Shown: in pieces, positions 1 through 6,847 of the stretch
Numbering within the stretch: position 1 is the stretch's first letter
Layout: every line of letters begins with the position of its first letter
From: Oscillospiraceae bacterium
Lineage (GTDB): Bacteria; Bacillota; Clostridia; Oscillospirales; Acutalibacteraceae
Direction of reading: 5' to 3'
DNA length: 64,000 bases
Assembly (NCBI GenBank): GCA_015066175.1
Contig: SVOW01000005.1
Span: 1 to 64,000, forward strand
Notes under the pieces: model-generated
What the model saw: only the letters and a program-made list of their open reading frames with translations
Told to the model about the DNA's origin: nothing
Database searches by the model: none
Translations under genes and position numbers: made by a program

Positions 1-174
1 GTAATCGGTTTGACTGAATTACAACAATATTTCCCGAACCTATTGAAAAACGAAAATCAGAATGGTATAATCACAACCGTTGGTAAGTGTGGTAAAAAGT
101 CATCCCTTGATGCTATACTGCACAGGCAGCTATCAAAGAAATGTAATTCTCCGCGAATTCGTTTCGTAGCATAA
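1..174 (+). CDS. C-terminal fragment of an unrecognised ORF, or non-coding tail
   Basis: Frame 1 is open from the window edge to TAA at 172-174 (57 codons). I recognise no domain. Its last 16 codons recur as an open frame in front of two other terminators in the next 1.8 kb (1285-1330 and 1857-1900), with differences between copies. It could be the end of a real gene whose 3' part was duplicated, or a non-coding repeat that happens to be open. Without the upstream sequence I cannot decide. Confidence 0.3.
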   Translation, partial: VIGLTELQQYFPNLLKNENQNGIITTVGKCGKKSSLDAILHRQLSKKCNSPRIRFVA

Positions 175-214
175 TGAATTAATGAATCCCCTTGGAGCAA
201 TCCAAGGGGATTTG
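124..214 (+). repeat. Duplicated tail-plus-terminator unit, copy 1
   Basis: About 50 nt around the segment GAAATGTAATTCTCC and the palindrome CGAATTCG, followed by a terminator hairpin (arms AATCCCCTTGGA / TCCAAGGGGATT at 185-212) and TTTGTTG. Copies at 1283-1374 and 1856-1937 share the same order. The promoter of the next gene starts 13 nt after the hairpin. Confidence 0.75.
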
Positions 215-226
215 TTGTATTGGTTG

Positions 227-255
227 TTGAAAATATTGGTTTGAAGTGATATAAT
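227..255 (+). promoter_or_regulatory. Sigma-A promoter for the 319-aa unknown gene
   Basis: TTGAAA at 227-232, 17-nt spacer, TATAAT at 250-255. The gene start follows 21 nt later with a strong ribosome site. Confidence 0.7.
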
Positions 256-276
256 AAATTTTAAGAGGTGGTTTTT

Positions 277-1236
277 ATGGGACTATTTGATTTGTTTAAA
301 ACCAATAATAAAGCTAAAACTAACATAAGTGAAAACAAGACGCAAAATAATGTTAACGAAAATCAGGTGATTTTTGAAAACAGAGCAATAAGTGCAGACC
401 CGCCTTATGTCATCTTAAAATTGGATGGTGCATATTATATTCAGTTGTTTGATTTGATGTGTCGTCGTTTTTTTGACATTACAAATTGTATGAGCGAAAA
501 TTATGCAATTGCATTATTCAGACTTCGTGAAAATGAGCTTTCCTGGATTCAGAATGATACCGGAAAATTAGACCAGCTTGCTAAACGCTTGTTTGACCAA
601 ATTCCAAGGGATCGTTTTGTAAAAGCTTCTTTGATTACTCCTGACGGACAGATGTTGCCGCTTTCCGTTACTCCTCATTGTGACAGCATTGATCAACCAG
701 TGATGGAGGCAATGCTTCAACTAAATATTGTAGAAGATATTTTGTCTGATGCCCAGAAAGAAAAATACATTTTTTCTTCGATAAGATCCGGTGTTTCGTT
801 AACAAAAGACGATGTAAAAGACTTGTCTTTGAGAGAGTTGTTGTCTGTTGTTTTTGTGACGAGGGCTTGTTCTGTAGACGGTTATCCGGAATATATTCAA
901 GAAGTCAAGCGTGCAAACAGTGGATTCGTACTATGCATGGTAGCAGATTGGCTGAAGCATAATCCGTTTTATATTATTACAGATTACAAAGACAATCCTA
1001 TAAAAATGCAAGATCATGGTATTCCTTTCACATGCGTATACTCCAGCAGAGAACTGGCAGAAGAGACAATAAACGGCGTTCCGATGCTAAAAACGGTTGT
1101 AGTAGACTCCAATAAACCTGATTTTTGGAAAAAGTTGATGTCAAAGGGATTCGTACAAATCTGTGCGGATAACAGCCCGGTTACATTAACTGTTGAAGGG
1201 TGTCTGATCTACTCTATGGCAGCTACTCCGGAGTGA
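277..1236 (+). CDS. Uncharacterised 319-aa cytoplasmic protein
   Basis: ATG at 277 is preferred over the upstream GTG at 268 because AAGAGGTGG sits 5-6 nt before it. The first 35 residues are Lys/Asn-rich and probably flexible. From about residue 40 the protein is a mixed alpha/beta soluble protein without signal peptide or membrane segment. The last 90 residues (a stretch with GIPFTCVYSSREL, then a LKTVVVD strand) are faintly reminiscent of SseB-type domains, which I would not rely on. It is a single-gene unit with its own promoter and is followed by a second copy of the tail-plus-terminator repeat. This arrangement resembles small accessory or immunity-type genes, but no toxin gene is visible. 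Function unknown. Confidence 0.7.
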   Translation: MGLFDLFKTNNKAKTNISENKTQNNVNENQVIFENRAISADPPYVILKLDGAYYIQLFDLMCRRFFDITNCMSENYAIALFRLRENELSWIQNDTGKLDQLAKRLFDQIPRDRFVKASLITPDGQMLPLSVTPHCDSIDQPVMEAMLQLNIVEDILSDAQKEKYIFSSIRSGVSLTKDDVKDLSLRELLSVVFVTRACSVDGYPEYIQEVKRANSGFVLCMVADWLKHNPFYIITDYKDNPIKMQDHGIPFTCVYSSRELAEETINGVPMLKTVVVDSNKPDFWKKLMSKGFVQICADNSPVTLTVEGCLIYSMAATPE

Positions 1237-1282
1237 TTAGGAGATACCAGACAAGCGCTTTCACCTTTATTTTTCATATTTT

Positions 1283-1374
1283 AGGCAGCTATTAAAGAAA
1301 TGTAATTTTCTACGAATTCGTTTTATGGCATAATAAATTGATGAATCCCCCTGGAGCAATCCAAGGGGATTTTT
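1283..1374 (+). repeat. Duplicated tail-plus-terminator unit, copy 2
   Basis: Diverged second copy. The sequence around AAAGAAATGTAATTT and ACGAATTCGTTTTATGG precedes the hairpin AATCCCCCTGGA / TCCAAGGGGATT (1344-1371) and a T-run. The same reading frame as in copy 1 stays open to TAA at 1330-1332, but it is not connected to any long upstream ORF. Confidence 0.75.
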
Positions 1375-1381
1375 GTGTCTA

Positions 1382-1410
1382 TTGTAAATGATGTTTGTTT
1401 TTGTTATAAT
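1382..1410 (+). promoter_or_regulatory. Promoter for the 128-aa unknown gene
   Basis: TTGTAA at 1382-1387, 17-nt spacer, TATAAT at 1405-1410, then AAGAGGTGG before the ATG at 1431. Confidence 0.6.
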
Positions 1411-1430
1411 ACAAATTAAGAGGTGGTTTT

Positions 1431-1817
1431 ATGGACTTGATAAATAATCAAGATGTGTATGATAATTTTGTGGCTTTGTTTACGATTGAAATTGACCGTG
1501 AACAGATGACCTCACAAGTGGTTGGTATATGGAAACCATCAAATAGTCCCGTCGTTCTTTTTGACGAAGTTTGGAATAAAGACTTTTCTTCGAGATATTA
1601 TTTGGTAAAATCTTTAACGTATGAGGAGACGCGGATATTGGCAAAAAAATCTGCAGGAAAGCCGAGTAATATATCTCATATGTTCGCAGAGATAGATGAA
1701 CACAATTGGGAAGAATTGTTCAAAAATGCATTAAAATCAGTCGATGAAAAATATGCAAATTTAACCACAAATTGGTGGTATCGTTTGTTGACTAGTCAAG
1801 ATTGCAGAGATAACTAA
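1431..1817 (+). CDS. Uncharacterised 128-aa protein
   Basis: ATG at 1431 follows AAGAGGTGG at 5-6 nt spacing. It is a small soluble acidic protein with an alternating beta-strand start (residues 12-48) and a helical C-terminal half. I see no signal peptide, metal motif or membrane segment, and do not recognise the family. It has its own promoter and is followed by the third copy of the tail-plus-terminator repeat. By size and modular setting it could be an accessory or immunity-type gene, but this is only an inference from layout. Confidence 0.65.
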   Translation: MDLINNQDVYDNFVALFTIEIDREQMTSQVVGIWKPSNSPVVLFDEVWNKDFSSRYYLVKSLTYEETRILAKKSAGKPSNISHMFAEIDEHNWEELFKNALKSVDEKYANLTTNWWYRLLTSQDCRDN

Positions 1818-1855
1818 AAATTTCTCCACTTTGCTGACTGCCCCCACAGACAACA

Positions 1856-1937
1856 AGCAAAGAAATGTAATTCTCCACGAATTCGTTTCGTAGCATAAAA
1901 ATTTCAATCCCCATCGAGAAATCGATGGGGAGTTTTT
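1856..1937 (+). repeat. Duplicated tail-plus-terminator unit, copy 3
   Basis: About 43 nt nearly identical to copy 1 (GAAATGTAATTCTCC, ACGAATTCGTTTCGTAGC), then a different hairpin, CCCCATCGA / TCGATGGGG at 1909-1930, with a T-run. The tail is conserved while the terminator stem differs, so the tail itself rather than the hairpin is the repeated part. Confidence 0.75.
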
Positions 1938-2082
1938 GCCTTCCACTTGAGGGGAAGGTGGATTTGCCGTAAGGCAAAGACGGATGAGGTGGGGAATTTA
2001 TATTTTTATTAAAATAACGGTTGCTTATGCAACCTACACCTCATCATCGTCTTACGACGGAGCTTCTCCTCAAGGAAAAGCC
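1938..2082. repeat. Palindromic intergenic repeat (MITE-like)
   Basis: An approx. 145-bp imperfect inverted repeat. The left half contains CTTGAGGGGAAGGTGG, a small hairpin GCCGTAAGGC and GGATGAGGTG. The right half contains CACCTCATCATCGTC and TTCTCCTCAAGGAAAAG. The GGATGAGGTG...CACCTCATC pairing and the outer GGCTTTTCC-type ends mark it as a member of a dispersed palindromic family of the kind common between genes of gut Clostridia. No transposase is encoded. With copy 3 of the tail repeat it fills the 360-nt gap before the next gene. Confidence 0.65.
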
Positions 2083-2126
2083 TTATTCAAGCATCAGTGG
2101 GGATTTTTATGTCTACGAAAAGTAGG

Positions 2127-2155
2127 TTGCAGTGATGTTGTTAAGGTATTATAAT
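2127..2155 (+). promoter_or_regulatory. Promoter of the XRE-desulfoferrodoxin gene
   Basis: TTGCAG at 2127-2132, 17-nt spacer, TATAAT at 2150-2155, then AAAGAGGTG before the ATG at 2179. Confidence 0.65.
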
Positions 2156-2178
2156 TATTGCATAAAGAGGTGATTTAT

Positions 2179-2763
2179 ATGGATATTTATATAACAGGAC
2201 CAACAATCAGAGCTCTTCGCGAGAAAAAAGGCGTTACGCAAACACAGTTGGCAGATATACTCGGTGTCAGCAGCAAAACTGTTTCAAAATGGGAAACAGC
2301 AAAAGGATTGCCTGATATATCCTTAATTGAGCCCTTAGCAAAGGCTCTGGGAGTTTCAGTAATGGAATTGATGTCAGGTGATACCATTATAAATAAAAAT
2401 GTTTCTTCAAATATTCTGCATTCACAGTTTTATGTGTGCCCTTTGTGTGGAAATATTATACGAACTACTGGGAATACTCTTGTAAGTTGTTGTGGCCTCA
2501 CACTTCCTCCTCTTGAAGCAGAAGAAACAGATGAGAATCATAGAATAACAATAGAAAATGTTGAGAATGAGCATTTTATAAGCATAAACCACGATATGAC
2601 AAAAGAGCATTACATTTCTTTTATTGCATATTTAACGACCGACAGAGTGCAGTTTGTGAAGTTTTATCCCGAAGGAAATGCCGACACACGAATGCAGTTA
2701 CGAGGAAAGGGAGATTTATATATTTATTGTAATAAGCATGGTTTGATGAAAAAGAAAGTGTAA
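2179..2763 (+). CDS. XRE-family HTH regulator fused to a desulfoferrodoxin (superoxide reductase) domain
   Basis: The start at 2179 is set by AAAGAGGTG; an in-frame ATG 21 nt upstream lacks a site. Residues 8-66 are a classic Cro/C1-type helix-turn-helix. Residues 84-190 follow the two-domain desulfoferrodoxin plan. A rubredoxin-like centre I has C87-x2-C90 and C104-C105. A superoxide reductase centre II has E119, H121, H138, H144, C184 and H187, with the family spacings H-x5-H and C-x2-H. All iron ligands expected for a 2Fe superoxide reductase are present; the usual active-site lysine beside the first His is Asn120. The protein may detoxify superoxide, or use the iron sites to sense oxidants and control transcription. 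The role is inferred, while both domains are clear from sequence. Confidence 0.88.
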   Translation: MDIYITGPTIRALREKKGVTQTQLADILGVSSKTVSKWETAKGLPDISLIEPLAKALGVSVMELMSGDTIINKNVSSNILHSQFYVCPLCGNIIRTTGNTLVSCCGLTLPPLEAEETDENHRITIENVENEHFISINHDMTKEHYISFIAYLTTDRVQFVKFYPEGNADTRMQLRGKGDLYIYCNKHGLMKKKV

Positions 2764-2784
2764 TATTCAGTTCATCTTTTTGTT

Positions 2785-2818
2785 AAATCCCTTCCGATTT
2801 TTCGGTGGGGATTTTTGT
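2785..2818 (+). terminator. Terminator after the XRE-desulfoferrodoxin gene
   Basis: AATCCC-TT-CCGA / TCGG-TG-GGGATT hairpin followed by TTTTTGTTG. Confidence 0.65.
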
Positions 2819-2846
2819 TGCAGTTTAGGGCTTGTAATGGTATAAT
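2818..2846 (+). promoter_or_regulatory. Promoter of the CPBP protease gene
   Basis: TTGCAG at 2818-2823 directly abuts the T-run of the preceding terminator; 17-nt spacer; TATAAT at 2841-2846. Confidence 0.65.
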
Positions 2847-2878
2847 TTAAATGTAAATGAAAAGTGTGTGGTGGTTTT

Positions 2879-3574
2879 ATGAAAAAATTGTTTGAAAAGC
2901 ATGAAACATTATTCTGTATGTTGCTGATAATCATATACCTTGTGGTTAATTCTGTGTGTGTTCAGAATTTCGGTTATACAAGTTGTGTCAGTTTTATTGC
3001 CAATACGATATTATCTGCGTTTTTGATAGTTTTAATGGTAGTGTTAAAAAGAACATCATATTACGGACTTAAAAAGATTGAAAACGCAAAACAATATTTA
3101 TACTTTATACCATTGTTAGTTATTATAACAGTTAATTTGTGGAATGGGTTTAATATTAACAATTCATCAAGTGAGATAGTTTTTCACAGTTTAACTATGA
3201 TTAATATCGGCTTTATAGAGGAGATTATTTTCAGGGGATTCTTGTTTAAAATGATGGCAAAGACAAATGTTAAAAGTGCCATAATTGTAAGTGCTGTTAC
3301 TTTCGGAGCAGGTCACATTGTTAACCTGATAAATGGTGCAGAGCTGATTCCTACTCTGATTCAGATATGTTATGCAACTTCAATAGGCTATCTGTTTGTT
3401 ATTCTGTTTCATAAAAGCAAATCCCTTGTGCCGTGCATTATAACACATTCGCTGGTAAATTCTTTGTCTGTGTTTAATGTTGAAAACACTATGTCGATGT
3501 ACATAGCACCTGTATTTCTTGTGGTGATTCCTGTTGCTTACGCAATTTATATAAACAAAAAGGTCAGAGAATAA
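2879..3574 (+). CDS. CPBP-family intramembrane glutamic endopeptidase
   Basis: ATG at 2879 follows a GTGTGGTGG ribosome site. The protein has 231 residues and about eight hydrophobic segments. The CPBP (CAAX protease/bacteriocin-processing) motifs are in order: E114-E115-x3-R119 in a membrane helix, an FGAGH motif with H146, and H190-x3-N194. These are the catalytic elements of the Rce1/ABI fold, so it is probably an active membrane protease. In Gram-positives such proteins mature peptides or give self-immunity to bacteriocins. No peptide gene is seen beside it, so its substrate is unknown. It is transcribed alone and shares a terminator with the convergent gene. Confidence 0.85.
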   Translation: MKKLFEKHETLFCMLLIIIYLVVNSVCVQNFGYTSCVSFIANTILSAFLIVLMVVLKRTSYYGLKKIENAKQYLYFIPLLVIITVNLWNGFNINNSSSEIVFHSLTMINIGFIEEIIFRGFLFKMMAKTNVKSAIIVSAVTFGAGHIVNLINGAELIPTLIQICYATSIGYLFVILFHKSKSLVPCIITHSLVNSLSVFNVENTMSMYIAPVFLVVIPVAYAIYINKKVRE

Positions 3575-3641
3575 TCAAAAATTTTTGAGGCAGTATAACA
3601 GTTGTTTATTTCGCTTATTCGTTAAGTGGTATGATATAAAA

Positions 3642-3676
3642 AATCACCCTGATGAAATGTCAGGGTGAACTTTTTT
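3642..3676. terminator. Bidirectional terminator
   Basis: TCACCCTGA / TCAGGGTGA stem at 3644-3668 flanked by A-run and T-run, between convergent genes. Confidence 0.75.
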
Positions 3677-4235
3677 ATTTTAATATGAATACTATATTCG
3701 GATTTTTTTGTCTCATCTTTTCTGCAAAATGCACAAGCACATCAGGGTTTTTAATGTTTTGGAAAATTCTTATTTTTTTCTTTTGAGTGGTATCGCAAAA
3801 CAGTTGAACACATGTTATCTGCTTTTTATCGTTTGTGATATATTCAGTATAAATCTGTGTAATCTGATGATGAGGGATAATGTCTACCACATCTTTTAAG
3901 AAAAGATAATAATCGGAAATGATAATTTCTTTCTGATTGTAATAAATATTTGAAGATGTATCAGAAAAAGAACGATAAATGTTGTTGATTAAATTATTAC
4001 GTTTGAGTTTTGAAAGCAAAGAAAATGTTTTTATTGTGTTTTTCAGAGTTATAAAAACAAGTATAGGTCCTACACAAAGAAGTAAAATTTCAAGCAGATA
4101 GATTTTTGTCAGGCCAATATCAAAAGACAGCCTGAATATTAACCACAGTGCAGAAATAACTGTAGCAACTATTCCGAATATGCACAAGGAGAATGAACCT
4201 GAAAGAAAATACTTCCTTAATTCTTTACTTTCCAT
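3675..4235 (-). CDS. Small membrane protein with a PH-like cytosolic domain
   Basis: 186 residues. Two hydrophobic helices at about 14-36 and 42-64 form a hairpin in the membrane. Residues 85-186 are a beta-rich cytosolic part ending in a helix, the layout of bacterial PH-like (YcxB/bPH) membrane proteins, where a two-helix anchor precedes a strand-rich domain. The assignment rests on topology and pattern only. The start is supported by GAGGTTGTTTT upstream of the ATG. It is a single gene, convergent with the CPBP protease. Function unknown. Confidence 0.7.
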   Translation of the reverse strand: MESKELRKYFLSGSFSLCIFGIVATVISALWLIFRLSFDIGLTKIYLLEILLLCVGPILVFITLKNTIKTFSLLSKLKRNNLINNIYRSFSDTSSNIYYNQKEIIISDYYLFLKDVVDIIPHHQITQIYTEYITNDKKQITCVQLFCDTTQKKKIRIFQNIKNPDVLVHFAEKMRQKNPNIVFILK

Positions 4236-4342
4236 AAAACAACCTCTTTTCAGAAAGATATTGCCGTAAGTATATCATTAAAACGATTTTATGTCAATAA
4301 ATGTTGAAAACGTAAGGAGAGACTGACCGAAAACATACGCAT

Positions 4343-4498
4343 AAATTATAATTTGACAAGCAAATTATAATTTAGTGCAAAATGCAGAATGCAAAATGCA
4401 GAGTTTCGGGTCTGCGACGCTATTATGTTTGGGTGTGGGCTTTGCCCACCCGCAATTTTGCACTCTGCACTATGCACTTTGCATTCAAATTATAATTT
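4343..4498. repeat. Composite intergenic repeat bounded by AAATTATAATTT palindromes
   Basis: Starts with a perfect 13-nt inverted repeat (AAATTATAATTTG, loop ACAAG, CAAATTATAATTT at 4343-4373) and ends with another AAATTATAATTT at 4487-4498. Between them TGCAAAATGCAGAATGC is answered by GCACTATGCACTTTGC in inverted orientation, and GGGTGTGGGC / GCCCACCC forms a central hairpin. A second element with the same boundaries lies at 24202-24446. Confidence 0.75.
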
Positions 4499-4518
4499 AT
4501 CGTATATTTACGGCTGTA

Positions 4519-4593
4519 TCGTAGGGGATGGGTCTCCCGTCCCGTCATAAATCTGCTGAAAATTTCGCGGGCGCCGAAACGACGCCCCTACGA
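4519..4593. repeat. TCGTAGGGG...CCCCTACGA inverted repeat
   Basis: 75-bp element with ends TCGTAGGGG and CCCCTACGA, internal GGGTCTCCCGTCCC and GGGCGCCGAAACGACGCCCC. GC content is well above the surroundings. A related element with GTAGGGG / CCCCTAC ends is nested in the second composite repeat near 24336-24412. With the preceding repeat this accounts for most of the 400-nt gap between genes. Confidence 0.7.
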
Positions 4594-4634
4594 TGTTGCC
4601 ATTAGTTTTTTATGTTTTTTACAGACCCTTTTCT

Positions 4635-5954
4635 TCAGGCATTTGTGATTATGTAACGGTAAAAATCAACTGCAGGGGCAAGGCAGGATAAATCCACATT
4701 TTCATCTATTCCGTGCACACTTTCCAACTGCTCGTCAGTAATGCTGAAAGGAGCAAAACGCAAACAGTTTTCGCTTAATCTCCACATAAAACGGCTGTCA
4801 CTTGCAGCGGTCATAATATACGGAGTGGTTTTCACATCTTTGAAAACATTTGACACAGCCTTGTCGATAAGCTTGTATGCATCGCTTTCGTGGCTAGAGA
4901 TAGGGGAGTCAACACCCGGGTCAAGCACAACAGTTTCAATGTCGAATTTTTCTGCAAGTTTCCTGATTGCTTCAATGCTTGATTTGCCGCCCTGATGGTG
5001 TGAATAACGCATATTTGCAATTACCCATGCTTCCTGTGGTAAAACATTGGTGCCTTCCGAGCCTGATGCCATTGTGAATGCAACTGTAGTGCGGAGCATT
5101 GCACCTGCTGCACCTGAAACCATAGGCATAACATTTATAAGCAAGGGCTTGAATATTTTTGAATTTTTAAGCACAAATTTTAAAGGCCCATTCATGGACC
5201 CTGCAAGGCTATCGAAAGTGGCGTGAATGATAGGCGCCATTTTAGTTTCAAAAAGATTTTTCTTTTCAACTGCAGCCATAAATTTGCCAAGGCGTACAAG
5301 CGGTGAATTTTTAGGCGGAATTGAAGCGTGACCGCCCTTTGAACGTGCTATGAATTTTAAATCGGCGCAGCCTTTTTCACCTAAACCGATTACTGCAAAT
5401 TTACCTTTTGCACCTGCAATAGGCTCTTCAAGAATATAACCGCCTTCGTCAAGAATCAGATGGAAACGAAGTCCGCGTTTTTCAAGTTCACGTGATATTG
5501 TGTCTGCACCTTCTCCTGCACATTCTTCAGTGCAAGCAGACAAAAAGTAAATATCTCGCTCAGGAATAAATCCATCTTTGGCTAATTCTTCGGCAGCCTG
5601 CATCATTGCCCATAAACCGCCTTTGGTGTCAAGAGTGCCACGTCCCCAGAGTTTTCCCTCTGCAATTTCACCGCCAAAAGGCAAATGAGTCCAATTGCCT
5701 GTCGCTTCAACAACATCATGGTGATTCATCAGCATAACAGGCTCTTTGTTAGTTTTGCCTTTCCAACGCATTAAAAAACTGCCGTCAAAATTTTCAAATG
5801 TACAAACTTCAAAAAGTTCAGGGAACATTTCGCGGAGTGCGTTGTGAAAATCATAAAACTTTGTTTTGTCGGTCTGATTAAATGTTGAAACAGTTTCAAT
5901 CTGAATAAGACGCGAAAGACTTTTTGCATATTCATCAGTGCGGATATCAGTCAT
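4635..5954 (-). CDS. M20-family metallopeptidase (carboxypeptidase/acylase type)
   Basis: 439 residues, cytoplasmic. The binuclear zinc site is visible: NHHDVV near residue 78, then GRGTLDTKGG near 109, ACTEECAGEG near 140 with the catalytic Glu pair, LDEGG near 168, and a late HGIDENVD. Order and length fit the M20 carboxypeptidase S/PM20D-type branch, which hydrolyses peptide or N-acyl amino-acid bonds. The insertion between residues 190 and 330 corresponds to the lid/dimer domain. Substrate cannot be read from sequence. The gene is 45 nt downstream of the glycosyltransferase on the same strand and probably shares its transcript. Confidence 0.88.
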   Translation of the reverse strand: MTDIRTDEYAKSLSRLIQIETVSTFNQTDKTKFYDFHNALREMFPELFEVCTFENFDGSFLMRWKGKTNKEPVMLMNHHDVVEATGNWTHLPFGGEIAEGKLWGRGTLDTKGGLWAMMQAAEELAKDGFIPERDIYFLSACTEECAGEGADTISRELEKRGLRFHLILDEGGYILEEPIAGAKGKFAVIGLGEKGCADLKFIARSKGGHASIPPKNSPLVRLGKFMAAVEKKNLFETKMAPIIHATFDSLAGSMNGPLKFVLKNSKIFKPLLINVMPMVSGAAGAMLRTTVAFTMASGSEGTNVLPQEAWVIANMRYSHHQGGKSSIEAIRKLAEKFDIETVVLDPGVDSPISSHESDAYKLIDKAVSNVFKDVKTTPYIMTAASDSRFMWRLSENCLRFAPFSITDEQLESVHGIDENVDLSCLAPAVDFYRYIITNA

Positions 5955-5999
5955 TACAATTCCTCTTTTAAATGATTATTATAATATTTAAACTAAATA

Positions 6000-6710
6000 T
6001 CAGAGTTTATCTTTCGGGATAAATCTTACTTTGAAAATGGTTTTCAGATAGCCTAATCCCATTTTAAAAAAACCTGAAAAATTAAAGTTGCTTTCTCTGC
6101 CGTTTTCTCTTTTGTATATTGTGGGAATTTCAATGTATTCCACGCCGAGACGTAAAGGTTTGAGAGTAAATTCAGCGATACTTGCGTTTGTTTTTTTGTA
6201 TAATTCAAGGGGGTATATCTGAAAAATTGAAAAAATATCAGTTGCTTTTACCCCAAACATAATTGCTGCAAATTTGTTAATTGTACGGCTGCCGATAGCT
6301 TGTATGAAAGAAGCGTTTTCCACAACAGAATCTTTATGCCATTTTGAACCGCAAACAACAGCGTGGGGTTTTTCTTTTGCAATAGGCACAAGGTCTTCGA
6401 TTGTCCGCGGGTCCATTTCGCCGTCAGAAACAAGGACAAGAAAATGGGAACTTTTCACAAGATGGGGAATTTCCATAAATGCTGATTGGTAATTATCGGT
6501 TTTCTGGATTACGATTTCTATTTTCTTGCAGTCTGATTCTTCGATAAGTTTTTTTGAAACTTCCGCACTTGGACAATTTTTAGATTTCAGAAACAACACA
6601 ATTCGCGATATATCATCATATGCACCTGATGCCAACACACCGTTAACTGTGTCTGTCAGTGTCTGTGTTTCGTTGGATGCAGGAATTATAACTGTGAGAG
6701 ATTCAAACAT
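6000..6710 (-). CDS. GT2-like glycosyltransferase (DPM1-type)
   Basis: 236 residues. The N-terminal LTVIIPASNET strand-turn is the nucleotide-sugar binding start of the GT-A fold, and the LVSDGEMDP segment stands where family 2 enzymes usually carry the DxD/DADG metal motif. The middle region (GSRTINKFAAIMFGV, then an IFQIYP segment) resembles the dolichol-phosphate mannosyltransferase group. No membrane helix is present, so it acts at the cytosolic face. A strong site (CAGGAGG) precedes the ATG. The donor and acceptor are unknown; the departed metal motif leaves some doubt about classic activity. Confidence 0.75.
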   Translation of the reverse strand: MFESLTVIIPASNETQTLTDTVNGVLASGAYDDISRIVLFLKSKNCPSAEVSKKLIEESDCKKIEIVIQKTDNYQSAFMEIPHLVKSSHFLVLVSDGEMDPRTIEDLVPIAKEKPHAVVCGSKWHKDSVVENASFIQAIGSRTINKFAAIMFGVKATDIFSIFQIYPLELYKKTNASIAEFTLKPLRLGVEYIEIPTIYKRENGRESNFNFSGFFKMGLGYLKTIFKVRFIPKDKL

Positions 6711-6847
6711 CCCTGTTAACCTCCTGAATAAAACTTGAATAAAACAAGGAAATTATATCATTGTTATCAGGTTAAGTCAAGTTGACAACATTTAAATTAA
6801 GTGATATCATCATAATAGATTTTTTATCAGCCGAGGGAGGGACAGTG

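Noticed and set aside
268-1817. Polymorphic toxin and immunity locus
   Set aside because: Displaced tails and small genes fit the idea, but no toxin domain, secretion signal or recognised immunity family is visible, and the upstream gene is outside the window.
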